Part shown: positions 1 through 8,301 of the stretch, in pieces | Layout: each line of letters starts with the position of its first letter | Numbering within the stretch: position 1 is the first letter of the stretch | Assembly: GCF_900608595.1 (NCBI RefSeq) | Contig: NZ_UWYY01000017.1 | Location: 1-64,000, forward strand | Direction: 5' to 3' | DNA from: Promicromonospora panici | GTDB taxonomy: Bacteria > Actinomycetota > Actinomycetes > Actinomycetales > Cellulomonadaceae | Length of the DNA: 64,000 bases | Position numbers and translations under genes: made by a program | The notes under the pieces: generated by a model | The model's input: only the letters and a program-made list of their open reading frames with translations | What the model was told of the DNA's origin: nothing | Databases searched by the model: none

Positions 1-681
1 TCCGGGGTGCCCGGCTGGTCCGGCGCGACGCCGGGCGCCGCGCACCGCGCGGCTGCTGTCGGCGCGGAGGCCGAGGACGACGACGACCACGACGGCCACA
101 CGGTGATGTCGTCGGCGATCGCCGACCTGAAGGCCGCCGCGTCCGGGCCGTCGGCCCCGAAGTTCTCGGCGCCGGCCAACCCGAACGCGCCGAAGATCCT
201 GGCCGTGACGTGCGAGAACGGCCACCCCAACCCGACCGCCCGCGAGAACTGCCGCGAGTGCGGCAGCGCGCTGTCGGCGGAGGCCGAGCTGGCCCCGCGT
301 CCGTCGCTCGGCCGCATGGTCGTGAGCTCCGGCGCTGCCACGGCCGGCGCGGCAGGGATCCGCGGCGGCCAGGTGGTCGAGCTGGACCGTCCGGTGATCG
401 TGGGCCGCAGGCCCCGCACCAACAACACGTCGGCCGACCAGATGCCCCGCCTCGTCACGGTCTCCAGCCCGCAGCAGGACATCTCGCGCTCCCACACCGA
501 GATCTCGCTCGAGGACTGGCACGTGCTGGTCTCGGACCTGGCCACGACGAACGGCACCACGCTGTTGCGGCCCGGCCAGCCCCCGCGGCGTCTGCACCCG
601 AACGAGAAGGAGCTCGTGTCCGACGGCGACGTCGTGGACCTGGGTGACGGCGTGACCCTCACGTTCGAGGGCATCTGGTGA
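1..681 (+). CDS. FHA-domain protein with zinc-ribbon-like motif (5' end outside window)
   Basis: The frame is open from the first base, so the start lies upstream and only the C-terminal ~226 codons are visible. In order one sees an Ala/Asp-rich charged linker, a zinc-ribbon-like motif at bases 211-261 (Cys-x-x-Gly-His, then CREC), and a forkhead-associated domain from about base 360 to the stop, with GRRP, SRSH and TTNGT loops typical of phosphothreonine readers. A Ser/Thr kinase gene follows after 52 bases, and further FHA proteins and a T7SS ATPase lie downstream. A role as phospho-dependent scaffold or regulator of that system is inferred. The target is not visible. Confidence 0.8.
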   Translation, partial: SGVPGWSGATPGAAHRAAAVGAEAEDDDDHDGHTVMSSAIADLKAAASGPSAPKFSAPANPNAPKILAVTCENGHPNPTARENCRECGSALSAEAELAPRPSLGRMVVSSGAATAGAAGIRGGQVVELDRPVIVGRRPRTNNTSADQMPRLVTVSSPQQDISRSHTEISLEDWHVLVSDLATTNGTTLLRPGQPPRRLHPNEKELVSDGDVVDLGDGVTLTFEGIW

Positions 682-733
682 GGGCGTCGACAGGCTCGAC
701 CACCGCAGGCTCGACTACCGACGAAGGAGCAGT

Positions 734-2374
734 GTGAGCAGCAAGAGGAAGCCGTCCCCGCCACCTGAGATCGAGGGCTTCGAGTACCGCAAGCTCATCG
801 GTTCGGGTGGCTTCTCGGATGTGTTCCTGTACGAGCAGCAGCGACCGCGCCGTCAGGTCGCGGTCAAGGTGCTGCTCAAGGAGTGGTCGAGCGAGACACA
901 GCGTGCGGCGTTCGACGCCGAGGCGGACCTGATGGCGACGCTGGGCAACCACCCGTCGATCGTCACGATGTACGAGGCGGGCGTCGCCAACGACGGCCGC
1001 CCGTACCTGGCCATGGAGTACTGCTCACGCCCGAACCTGGGCGCGCGCTACCGGTCGGAGCGGTTCTCGGTGGCGGAGGCCCTGCGCATCACCATCCAGA
1101 TCGCGGGCGCCGTGGAGACGGCGCACCGGCTCGGCATCCTGCACCGCGACCTGAAGCCCTCCAACATCCTGGTGACGCAGTTCGGGCACCCGGCGCTGAC
1201 GGACTTCGGCATCTCGTCGACGGTGGACGAGGCCTCGGCCGCGGAGGGCATGTCGATCCCGTGGTCGCCGCCGGAGTCGTTCGGCGACCCGCCGATGTCG
1301 GGAATCGCCACGGACGTGTGGGCCCTGGCCGCCACCTGCTACACGCTGCTGGCCGGGCGCACGCCGTTCGAGACGCCCGGCGGGTCCAACACCTCGGCGG
1401 ACCTGGTGCGCCGCATCGAGCAGGACGAGCTGCCACCGGTGAGCCGCAGCGACGTCACGCCGTCGCTGGAGCGCGTGCTGCGCATCGCGATGTCCAAGCT
1501 GCCGTCCTCGCGGTACCCGACCGTGCTGGCCTTCGCGCGCGAGCTGCAGAAGGTCCAGGTCGAGCTGTCCCGCGACGTCACGCCCATTGACCTGCTCGAC
1601 GAGTCCGGCGCCATGCAGGAGGACGAGGCCGAGGCCGACGGCACCCGGTTGCGCCAGGTCGTCACCATCGACCCGGCTGGTGCGGGCGGGGCAGCGGGCG
1701 GGAGCGGGTTCGGGCCGGGCCCGAACGGCTTCGGCCCTGGTGGCTCGGGCGGCGCGGTGCGCGCCGCGGCGGGTGCCTACGCCCCCGCCCTGCCGGCCCC
1801 GGCTCCAGGCCCTTCGCCGTCGGACGACACGGTGTATCGCGGGTCGACGGACCCCTCGACGACCGGGACCCAGGCGACCGCGGGCGTGGCCGGCCAGTTC
1901 GCGCCCGCCGAGCAGGCACCGGCCCCGGAGGCGGAGGAACAGCCGCGCCGAGGGCCCTGGGCGCTGGTCGTCGGCGTGGTCGTCGTCGCGGTGGTCGGGG
2001 TGTCCGTCTGGGCGCTGAACGGCACCGGCGGCCAGGACCCCGAGGGCGAGCAGACGGCGGCGACGTCCACCTTCGTGCCGCCGCCACCCGCCGGCGGGTA
2101 CGTGCCGCCCGTGGGAGACGTCGAGGTCGAGGTCAAGGGCAACGAGGCCGTGTATTCGTGGACACCGCCCAAGTCCCTGCAGGAGGGTGACACCTACGCC
2201 TACCGCGTGCTGGAGCTGACCGGCGACCCCGTGTTCGAGCCGGTGCCGAGCGGTACGTCGGTGACGGTGCCGATCAAGGGCGAGACGTGCGTCGAGATCG
2301 TGGTCGTGCGCTCGAGCAAGCCATCGGATCCACAGCCGAACGCGAAGGACGACTGCGTCAGTCCACCGGGCTGA
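734..2374 (+). CDS. Transmembrane Ser/Thr protein kinase (PknB-like)
   Basis: This 546-residue kinase starts at GTG 734, with AAGGAG just upstream. The catalytic domain has a glycine-rich loop (GSGGFSDVF, about residues 22-30), AVKVL lysine, HRDLKPSN (His137, Asp139), DFG (Asp157) and a SPPE in place of APE, so it should be active. A Gly/Pro/Ala-rich juxtamembrane linker leads to one membrane helix near residues 408-427, then about 115 extracytoplasmic residues that look fibronectin-like rather than PASTA. It sits between FHA-domain genes in the T7SS locus. The inferred job is to phosphorylate FHA-read threonines that control secretion. Confidence 0.9.
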   Translation: MSSKRKPSPPPEIEGFEYRKLIGSGGFSDVFLYEQQRPRRQVAVKVLLKEWSSETQRAAFDAEADLMATLGNHPSIVTMYEAGVANDGRPYLAMEYCSRPNLGARYRSERFSVAEALRITIQIAGAVETAHRLGILHRDLKPSNILVTQFGHPALTDFGISSTVDEASAAEGMSIPWSPPESFGDPPMSGIATDVWALAATCYTLLAGRTPFETPGGSNTSADLVRRIEQDELPPVSRSDVTPSLERVLRIAMSKLPSSRYPTVLAFARELQKVQVELSRDVTPIDLLDESGAMQEDEAEADGTRLRQVVTIDPAGAGGAAGGSGFGPGPNGFGPGGSGGAVRAAAGAYAPALPAPAPGPSPSDDTVYRGSTDPSTTGTQATAGVAGQFAPAEQAPAPEAEEQPRRGPWALVVGVVVVAVVGVSVWALNGTGGQDPEGEQTAATSTFVPPPPAGGYVPPVGDVEVEVKGNEAVYSWTPPKSLQEGDTYAYRVLELTGDPVFEPVPSGTSVTVPIKGETCVEIVVVRSSKPSDPQPNAKDDCVSPPG

Positions 2375-2440
2375 CCAGAACTGACAGGACGACGGTAGCT
2401 CCGAGCGCACCCGCTCGGACCGGACAGGGGAGGTGAGTGG

Positions 2441-3157
2441 ATGAACGGCCTTGCGATCGAGTTCGCCGGCGAGTGGTTTCGCCCGTCCGAGGAGGGCGCG
2501 CCCTTCGACATCGGCCGCGAGGGCGACCTCGCGATCGACGACAACCCCTACCTGCACCGCCGCTTCCTGCGCATCACGCACGAGGACAGCATCTGGTGGC
2601 TGTCCAACGTCGGCTCCCTCATCTCGGCGACCGTGTGCGACGCCGGGGGCGGCGTGCAGTCCTGGCTCCCGCCGGGTAACCGCCTGCCCATGGTGTTCCC
2701 GACGACGTCGATAGTGTTCACCGCCGGACCCACGACGTACGAGATCACCGCGCAGCTCGACAACGCGCCGTACCACGAGATCCGGTCCGAGGACGAGGAC
2801 GACTCGGGTGCCACGACCATCGGCGCCATCAGCTTCACGAAGAGCCAGAAGCAGCTCATCGTGGCGCTCGCGGAACCGATGCTGCGCCGCGAGGGCACCG
2901 GGCTGAGCGAGATCCCGTCGTCGGCGTCCGCGGCCCGGCGGCTCGGCTGGGCGAGCACGCGGTTCAACCGCAAGCTCGACAACGTCTGCGAGAAGCTCGA
3001 CCGGATCGGAGTGAAGGGGCTGCGCGGCGGGCCGGGCGCGCTCGCGACCAACCGCCGCGCCCGGCTGGTCGAGTACGCGGTGGCCTCTCGGCTGGTGACG
3101 CAGGGCGACCTGCCGATCCTCGACGAGTCGGAGGACGAGAAGGGGGCGACCGCATGA
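2441..3157 (+). CDS. FHA-like protein with C-terminal helical/HTH-like region
   Basis: A 238-residue cytoplasmic protein whose ATG follows GGGGAGGTGAG. The N-terminal ~100 residues resemble an FHA fold (IGREGDLAID, RRFLRI, SNVGS), though the canonical SxxH/NG signature is imperfect. Residues ~130-230 are helical and basic, starting SFTKSQKQLIVALAEP and containing an RRLGWASTRFNRKLD stretch, reminiscent of a winged-helix or sigma-4-like DNA-binding region. The stop overlaps the next gene (ATGA). It lies between kinase and secretion ATPase, so it could couple phosphorylation to transcription of the locus. That is inference; no DNA-binding motif is certain. Confidence 0.7.
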   Translation: MNGLAIEFAGEWFRPSEEGAPFDIGREGDLAIDDNPYLHRRFLRITHEDSIWWLSNVGSLISATVCDAGGGVQSWLPPGNRLPMVFPTTSIVFTAGPTTYEITAQLDNAPYHEIRSEDEDDSGATTIGAISFTKSQKQLIVALAEPMLRREGTGLSEIPSSASAARRLGWASTRFNRKLDNVCEKLDRIGVKGLRGGPGALATNRRARLVEYAVASRLVTQGDLPILDESEDEKGATA

Positions 3158-3411
3158 GCAAGCCGGCACGAACCCGGGCGGAGCTCGTGGTGGCGGGAGC
3201 CATCGCCGGCGCGCTGATCGTCTGGGTTCTCGTGGTCTTCGGGACGGTGCTGTTCACCGGCGCCGGGACCGGTAATTTCTTTGACCCCTGGCGCGCGCTC
3301 GGGCGCGTGCTCACGACGGGGTCGACGTGGCTGGTCCCGCTCGGCGGAGCCGTGGCCGGTGGAATCGTGGGCGCCATAGCCGGCAGTCCCAAGAACAAGC
3401 AGAAGAAGTGA
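3154..3411 (+). CDS. Small two-helix membrane protein
   Basis: An 85-residue protein with two hydrophobic segments (about residues 10-32 and 52-76) joined by a short loop containing Phe-Phe-Asp-Pro-Trp, ending in a Lys-rich cytoplasmic tail. It overlaps the preceding FHA gene by 4 bases and ends 13 bases before the EccC-like ATPase gene, so it is in the same operon. I do not recognise a named family. It may be an accessory membrane subunit of the secretion machine, replacing larger Ecc/Ess membrane proteins that are not visible here. Confidence 0.65.
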   Translation: MSKPARTRAELVVAGAIAGALIVWVLVVFGTVLFTGAGTGNFFDPWRALGRVLTTGSTWLVPLGGAVAGGIVGAIAGSPKNKQKK

Positions 3412-3424
3412 CGGGGGAGGATTC

Positions 3425-6400
3425 ATGCGCGTCAAAGTGACGCTCGTACGTTCGGACGGTAGCCACGACGACGTTGTGGTGACCGCAGACGCCGGCGCCC
3501 GGATCGGCGAGATCGCCGACACGATCGCTCGCGTCGATCCGGCGGCGCCCGGCGCCCCGGGTCGGTCTCGCACGCTGGAGGCGCAGCTGCCGGGGCAGGA
3601 CCGGCCGGTCCGGCTCCCCGCGGACGCCGCGCTCGGTGAGGCCTGGATCGGCTCCGGCGCGTTCGTCGCCTCGGTCGAGCAGACCATGCCGGGCTTCGAC
3701 TACCCGGGGTCCGACGCGGTCCGTGCGGCCGTGCGCATCGAGGGCGGCGGCACCGTGGAGCTCACGGAGGGCTCGTGGGTGCTGGGCCGCTCGCAGGACT
3801 CCGACGTCGTGGTCGAGGACCCGATGGTGTCGAAGCAGCACCTGCGCCTGGACGTGGCGGACGGCGTCGAGGTCGTCGACCTCGGGTCCGCCAACGGCAT
3901 CCTGGTCGACGGCTCGCACATGCAGCGTCTGCACGTGGACGGCTCGCAGAGGATGCAGGTCGGCGACACGTGGGTGACCGTCGAAAGCCGGCAGCCCGCC
4001 ACGCTCACGGGCGTGACGCCCAAGGCCGGGCCGGTGGCGTTCACCCGCTCACCGCGGGTGGAGGCGCGGTACAACGGCGAGGAGTTCGAGTCGCCGGAGG
4101 TGCCCAAGGAGCCGGAGCCCCGCGACTTCTCCCCGCTGATGCTCATGGGGCCGGTCGTGATGGGCGTCGCGATGTTCCTCGCGACGGGGCGCATCATGTC
4201 CCTCCTGTTCGTGGCGATGGCGCCGATGATGATGGTCGGCAACTACTTCAGCCAGAAGCGGCAGGCCAAGAAGAAGCTGGAGCGAGAGGTCGCGCGGTTC
4301 GACGAGTCGCTGCAGTCGCTGCGGGACGTGCTCAAGGACGAGAAGGAGACCGAGCGGTCGGTCCGGCTGCGCGAGGCCCCGGCCACGCAGCACGTGTACA
4401 TGGAGGCGATGCGGCACGGTCCGCTGCTGTGGACGCGGCGCCCGGAGCACTGGAGCTTCCTCAACGTCCGGTTCGGCGTGGGCACGATGCCGTCCCGCAA
4501 CGAGATCAAGACCGGCGGCAAGGGCAACCTGATCAAGGAGCACCAGGCCCTTCTGGACGCGGTGGTCGACCAGTACGCCGACGTCGACGGCGTCCCTGTC
4601 GTGGAGAACCTGTACGACGCCGGCGCGCTCGGCTTCGCCGGCCCGCCCGCCCGGGTGGTCGGATCGCTCAACTCGGTGCTGCTGCAGCTCACGGGCCTGC
4701 ACTCGCCGTCGGAGCTGGTCGTCACCAGCATCGTGAGCCCGGTCTGGACCCAGCATCTGCAGTGGCTCACCTGGATCCCGCACACGTCGTCCGCCCACAG
4801 CCCCATCGAGGGACACCACCTCGCGGACTCCGCCTCGGGTGCGCAGCGCCTGCTCGCGCAGCTCGAGGAGCTGATCTCCACCCGCCTGAAGGCGGTCCGC
4901 GGCGCGCAGCGCCGCGGAGCGATCGGTGAGGACGCCGCCGCGCTGGAGCGCGGGGGCGACGTCGGCGACAAGAGCAAGGCCGACACGGGCACCAAGTCGC
5001 CGGTCCCCGCGGTGGTCGTGGTCATCTCGGACGACATCGACGTGGACCGGGCGCGCCTGATCCAGCTCGCGGAGATGGGCGCCGACGCCGGCGTCTACCC
5101 CCTGTGGATCTCCGCCGAGGCCGCCGGCCTGCCGGCCGCGTGCCGCACCTTCATGGAGGTGAGCCAGGAGGGCCCGCGCGTCGGCATGGTGCGCCTGGGC
5201 CGCTGGGTCGACGACATCGTGCTGGAGGAGGTCGACGGCAAGACGGCGCTCGAGTACGGCCGCCGTCTGGCCCCGGTGTTCGACGCCGGCGCCATCGTCG
5301 ACGACGCCTCCGACCTGCCGCGCTCCGTCACCATGCCCGCGCTGCTGGGTCACGACCTGTTCGAGAACCCCGACGCCGTCATGGAGCGCTGGCGCCAGAA
5401 CCTGTCGGTGTACGACAGGACCGGCCACGGTGTGCGGCGCAAGCGCCCCGGTTCACTGCGTGCCATCGTCGGCTCGGCCGGTGTGGACGCCCAGCACCTC
5501 GACCTGCGCACCCAGGGCCCGCACGCCCTGGTCGGTGGCACCACCGGTGCCGGTAAGTCGGAGTTCCTCCAGGCGTGGGTGCTCGCGATGGCCGCCGAGT
5601 ACAGCCCGGACCGCGTGACGTTCCTGTTCGTGGACTACAAGGGTGGCTCGGCCTTCGCGGACTGCGTCCAGCTGCCGCACTGCGTCGGCCTGGTGACCGA
5701 CCTGTCACCGCACCTGGTGCTGCGGGCCATCACGAGCCTGCGGGCCGAGCTGCACTATCGGGAGCACCTCTTCAACCGCAAGAAGGCGAAGGACCTGCTC
5801 GAGCTGGAGAAGCGTGGCGACCCGGAGACGCCGCCCGCGCTGGTCATCGTGATCGACGAGTTCGCCGCCCTCGTGGGCGATGTCCCCGAGTTCGTGGACG
5901 GCGTCGTCGACGTCGCCCAGCGTGGCCGCTCGCTCGGTATCCACCTGATCATGGCCACGCAGCGCCCGGCCGGTGTCATCAAGGACAACCTGCGCGCCAA
6001 CACCAACATGCGCGTGGCGCTCCGCATGGCCGACGAGTCGGACTCCTCCGACGTCGTCGACGTGAAGGACGCGGCGTTCGTGGACCCGTCGATCCCCGGC
6101 CGCGGGCTCGTCAAGACCGGTCCCGGCCGTGTGCAGGCCTTCCAGTCCGGCTACGCCGGCGCCTGGAGCACACGGGCGCCCGAGACCGCCAAGGTGGAGG
6201 TCGCGCGCCTGCACTTCGGCCGCGAGGAGAAGTGGGAGGAGCCGGTCGTCGAGTCCGACGCCTCCGCCGAGGAGAAGGACCTCGGCCCCAACGACCAGCA
6301 GCGCCTCGTCGCCCGGGTACAGGAGGCGTTCGAGCGCGGGCGTCTGCCGATCCCGCGCCGTCCGTGGCTGGACTCGCTCGCCGACGTCTACGACCTCACG

Positions 6401-7909
6401 CGGCTGTACCAGCGCACCGACAACGAGCTGCTGATCGGCGTCGCCGACATCCCGGAGCAGCAGGCGCAGCGGCCGATGTACTTCTACCCGGATCAGGACG
6501 GTCACATCGGCGTCTACGGCACCGGCGGTTCCGGGAAGTCGACGGCCCTGCGCAGCCTGGCGGCTGTCGCGGGCATCACGCCCCGCGGTGGCCCCGTGCA
6601 CGTGTACGGGCTGGACTTCGCCGCAGGCGCGCTGCGCATGCTGGAGGCGCTGCCGCACGTGGGCACCATCGCCAAGGGCGACGACAACGAGCGTGTCGTC
6701 GGTCTGATGCGGATGCTGCGCGACGAGCTGCGGCGGCGCGGTGAGGAGTTCGCCGCCGTGAACGCCTCCAACGTCGCGGAGTACCGGCAGCTCTCCGGCC
6801 GGACTGACACTCCCCGGATCCTGCTGCTCGTGGACGGGTTCTCGAACTTCCGCGACGAGTACGAGGTCGGTGCGGGCCGTTCCGAGTGGTTCGAGGTGTT
6901 CCGCGACATCCTGAACGACGGTCGTGCCCTGGGCATGCACGTCGTGTTCACCGCCGACCGGTCGGGCGCGGTGCCGAGCTACGTGCGGTCCCTGGTACAG
7001 CGGAACATCCTCTTGCGGATGTCCGAGGACGGGTTCCTCGCGTTCAACGCCCCGCGCGACATCGTCACGCAGACGTCGCCCGCCGGCCGCGCCGTCGTGG
7101 ACGGGCTGGAGGTACAGGTCGCCGTCGTCGGCGGTACGACATCGGTCCAGGAGCAGGCTGCCGCCACCGAGCGGCTGGCGGAGTCCATGCGCCGAGCCGG
7201 GGTGCGCCCCGCGCCGACGGTCCGGGTGCTGCCGCAGGAGTACTCGGCGACCGAGCTGCCCGACTTCGTCGGGCCGGAGCGCCTGCCGGTGCTGGGGCTG
7301 GACAACATCGCCCTCGCGCCGCTCGGCTTCGACCCCGTCGGCACTATCGTCGTCGCTGGTCCTCCGGGGTCCGGGCGGTCGAACGCCTGCGTCGCGATCG
7401 TGCGGGCGGTCCAGCGGGCCAACCCGGACGCCCGGCCGTACCTGTTCGCGCAGTCCCGGTCCGCGATCGCGGGCGAGGTCGCGTGGGCGGACGTCGCGAC
7501 GGGCGTCGACAAGGTCGCGGAGCTGGCGAAGGACCTGCTCGCGGCCGTCCAGGACGAGGACACCGCTCCGGGGATCGTCGTGGTGATCGAGGGGCTCAAC
7601 GAGTACCTGCAGACCGCTGCGGACAAGCCGATCCAGGACCTCACCAAGGCGATCCGCAAGTCCGACCACCTGCTCGTGGCGGACGCGGAGACCCCCGCGT
7701 GGAGCGCGTCCTGGCCGCTGCTCGGCGAGGTCAAGAACGGCCGCCGCGGCCTCATCCTGCAGCCGGAGAACCTGGACGGCGACACGATCCTCAAGACGTC
7801 CCTGCCGCGGGCCGGCAAGGGCGAGTTCCCGGTCGGCCGGGGTGCGTGGGTCGCTCGCGGAAAGAACCTCCGTGTGCAGGTGCCGCTCGTGCTGGGCACC
7901 GATGGGTAG
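3425..7909 (+). CDS. eccC: Type VII secretion FtsK/SpoIIIE ATPase, EccC/EssC-like, with FHA domain
   Basis: The 1494-residue motor ATPase of the T7SS. Residues 1-90 form a ubiquitin-like or degenerate FHA module; residues ~100-195 are an FHA domain (GRSQDSDV, SKQHL, SANGI); two membrane segments lie near 238-277. Three FtsK-type ATPase modules follow: ATPase 1 has Walker A GGTTGAGKS (703-711) and Walker B VIVIDEF (near 806); ATPase 2 has GTGGSGKS (near 1032); ATPase 3 has GPPGSGRS, with Arg for the P-loop Lys (near 1311). Walker B positions in modules 2 and 3 (LLVDGF, VVIEGL) are also non-canonical. The FHA/two-helix N terminus is more like Firmicutes EssC than mycobacterial EccC. The stop codon lies inside the palindrome at 7902-7919. 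Confidence 0.95.
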   Translation: MRVKVTLVRSDGSHDDVVVTADAGARIGEIADTIARVDPAAPGAPGRSRTLEAQLPGQDRPVRLPADAALGEAWIGSGAFVASVEQTMPGFDYPGSDAVRAAVRIEGGGTVELTEGSWVLGRSQDSDVVVEDPMVSKQHLRLDVADGVEVVDLGSANGILVDGSHMQRLHVDGSQRMQVGDTWVTVESRQPATLTGVTPKAGPVAFTRSPRVEARYNGEEFESPEVPKEPEPRDFSPLMLMGPVVMGVAMFLATGRIMSLLFVAMAPMMMVGNYFSQKRQAKKKLEREVARFDESLQSLRDVLKDEKETERSVRLREAPATQHVYMEAMRHGPLLWTRRPEHWSFLNVRFGVGTMPSRNEIKTGGKGNLIKEHQALLDAVVDQYADVDGVPVVENLYDAGALGFAGPPARVVGSLNSVLLQLTGLHSPSELVVTSIVSPVWTQHLQWLTWIPHTSSAHSPIEGHHLADSASGAQRLLAQLEELISTRLKAVRGAQRRGAIGEDAAALERGGDVGDKSKADTGTKSPVPAVVVVISDDIDVDRARLIQLAEMGADAGVYPLWISAEAAGLPAACRTFMEVSQEGPRVGMVRLGRWVDDIVLEEVDGKTALEYGRRLAPVFDAGAIVDDASDLPRSVTMPALLGHDLFENPDAVMERWRQNLSVYDRTGHGVRRKRPGSLRAIVGSAGVDAQHLDLRTQGPHALVGGTTGAGKSEFLQAWVLAMAAEYSPDRVTFLFVDYKGGSAFADCVQLPHCVGLVTDLSPHLVLRAITSLRAELHYREHLFNRKKAKDLLELEKRGDPETPPALVIVIDEFAALVGDVPEFVDGVVDVAQRGRSLGIHLIMATQRPAGVIKDNLRANTNMRVALRMADESDSSDVVDVKDAAFVDPSIPGRGLVKTGPGRVQAFQSGYAGAWSTRAPETAKVEVARLHFGREEKWEEPVVESDASAEEKDLGPNDQQRLVARVQEAFERGRLPIPRRPWLDSLADVYDLTRLYQRTDNELLIGVADIPEQQAQRPMYFYPDQDGHIGVYGTGGSGKSTALRSLAAVAGITPRGGPVHVYGLDFAAGALRMLEALPHVGTIAKGDDNERVVGLMRMLRDELRRRGEEFAAVNASNVAEYRQLSGRTDTPRILLLVDGFSNFRDEYEVGAGRSEWFEVFRDILNDGRALGMHVVFTADRSGAVPSYVRSLVQRNILLRMSEDGFLAFNAPRDIVTQTSPAGRAVVDGLEVQVAVVGGTTSVQEQAAATERLAESMRRAGVRPAPTVRVLPQEYSATELPDFVGPERLPVLGLDNIALAPLGFDPVGTIVVAGPPGSGRSNACVAIVRAVQRANPDARPYLFAQSRSAIAGEVAWADVATGVDKVAELAKDLLAAVQDEDTAPGIVVVIEGLNEYLQTAADKPIQDLTKAIRKSDHLLVADAETPAWSASWPLLGEVKNGRRGLILQPENLDGDTILKTSLPRAGKGEFPVGRGAWVARGKNLRVQVPLVLGTDG

Positions 7910-7919
7910 ACCTACCCAT
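7902..7919. promoter_or_regulatory. 18-bp palindrome upstream of WXG100-like gene, copy 1
   Basis: ATGGGTAGACCTACCCAT: two perfect 8-bp arms around an AC centre. The identical 18 bases recur at 13201-13218. Here it contains the stop codon of the EccC-like gene (7907-7909) and lies 84 bases before ATG 8004. A -10-like TACCGT (7942-7947) begins 23 bases after the end of the palindrome, which puts the palindrome immediately upstream of or overlapping the -35 position. This fits an operator or activator site controlling the WXG100 promoter. The regulator is unknown. Confidence 0.75.
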
Positions 7920-8003
7920 GGCCGGGGTGCCCCGGCGCGGATACCGTTCTGACGGACGAATGGCGGGCTGTGGCCCGACGAACTTTCTGGGGGGTGACTG
8001 ACC

Positions 8004-8291
8004 ATGAGCGACTTGGTCCTGTCGCTGGATCAGCTCAGCACGCTCGCCGACGATCTGGAGGCGATCCAGCACGAGCTGGAGAACGCCGAGGGAAACGGTA
8101 ATGCTGCGGCTGATGCCACGGGCGACGACGAGCTGCGCGACCGTATGGACGACTTCCACAGCAAGTGGGACGTCAAGCGCGGGGAGATGCTCGAGAACGT
8201 CAAGAAGCTCGCGGGCATGATCCGGAACGTCGCGGACACGTTCCAGCAGGTCGACAACGACCTGGCCAAAGCGCTCGAGGAAAAGGCCTAG
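8004..8291 (+). CDS. WXG100-like small helical T7SS partner protein
   Basis: A 95-residue acidic helical protein with no signal peptide. Its size and helix-turn-helix pattern fit the WXG100/LXG-accessory group, but no WxG is present at the turn; the central stretch reads HSKWDVKR. A strong GGGGGGTG ribosome site precedes ATG 8004. It is followed after 10 bases by a larger helical protein with a central hydrophobic region, an arrangement resembling small helical partners encoded next to LXG-type substrates. It likely pairs with that protein for export. Its own promoter region carries the locus palindrome. Confidence 0.7.
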   Translation: MSDLVLSLDQLSTLADDLEAIQHELENAEGNGNAAADATGDDELRDRMDDFHSKWDVKRGEMLENVKKLAGMIRNVADTFQQVDNDLAKALEEKA

Positions 8292-8301
8292 GGGGAGACC
8301 G

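Noticed and set aside
1025..3169. A 714-codon minus-strand frame over the kinase and FHA genes
   Set aside because: No motif, low-complexity Arg/Gly-rich translation, and it overlaps three well-supported plus-strand genes.
5705..8005. A 766-codon open frame on the minus strand opposite the EccC-like gene
   Set aside because: Arg/Asp/Val-biased translation without domains, a mirror of high-GC3 codons in the real gene.
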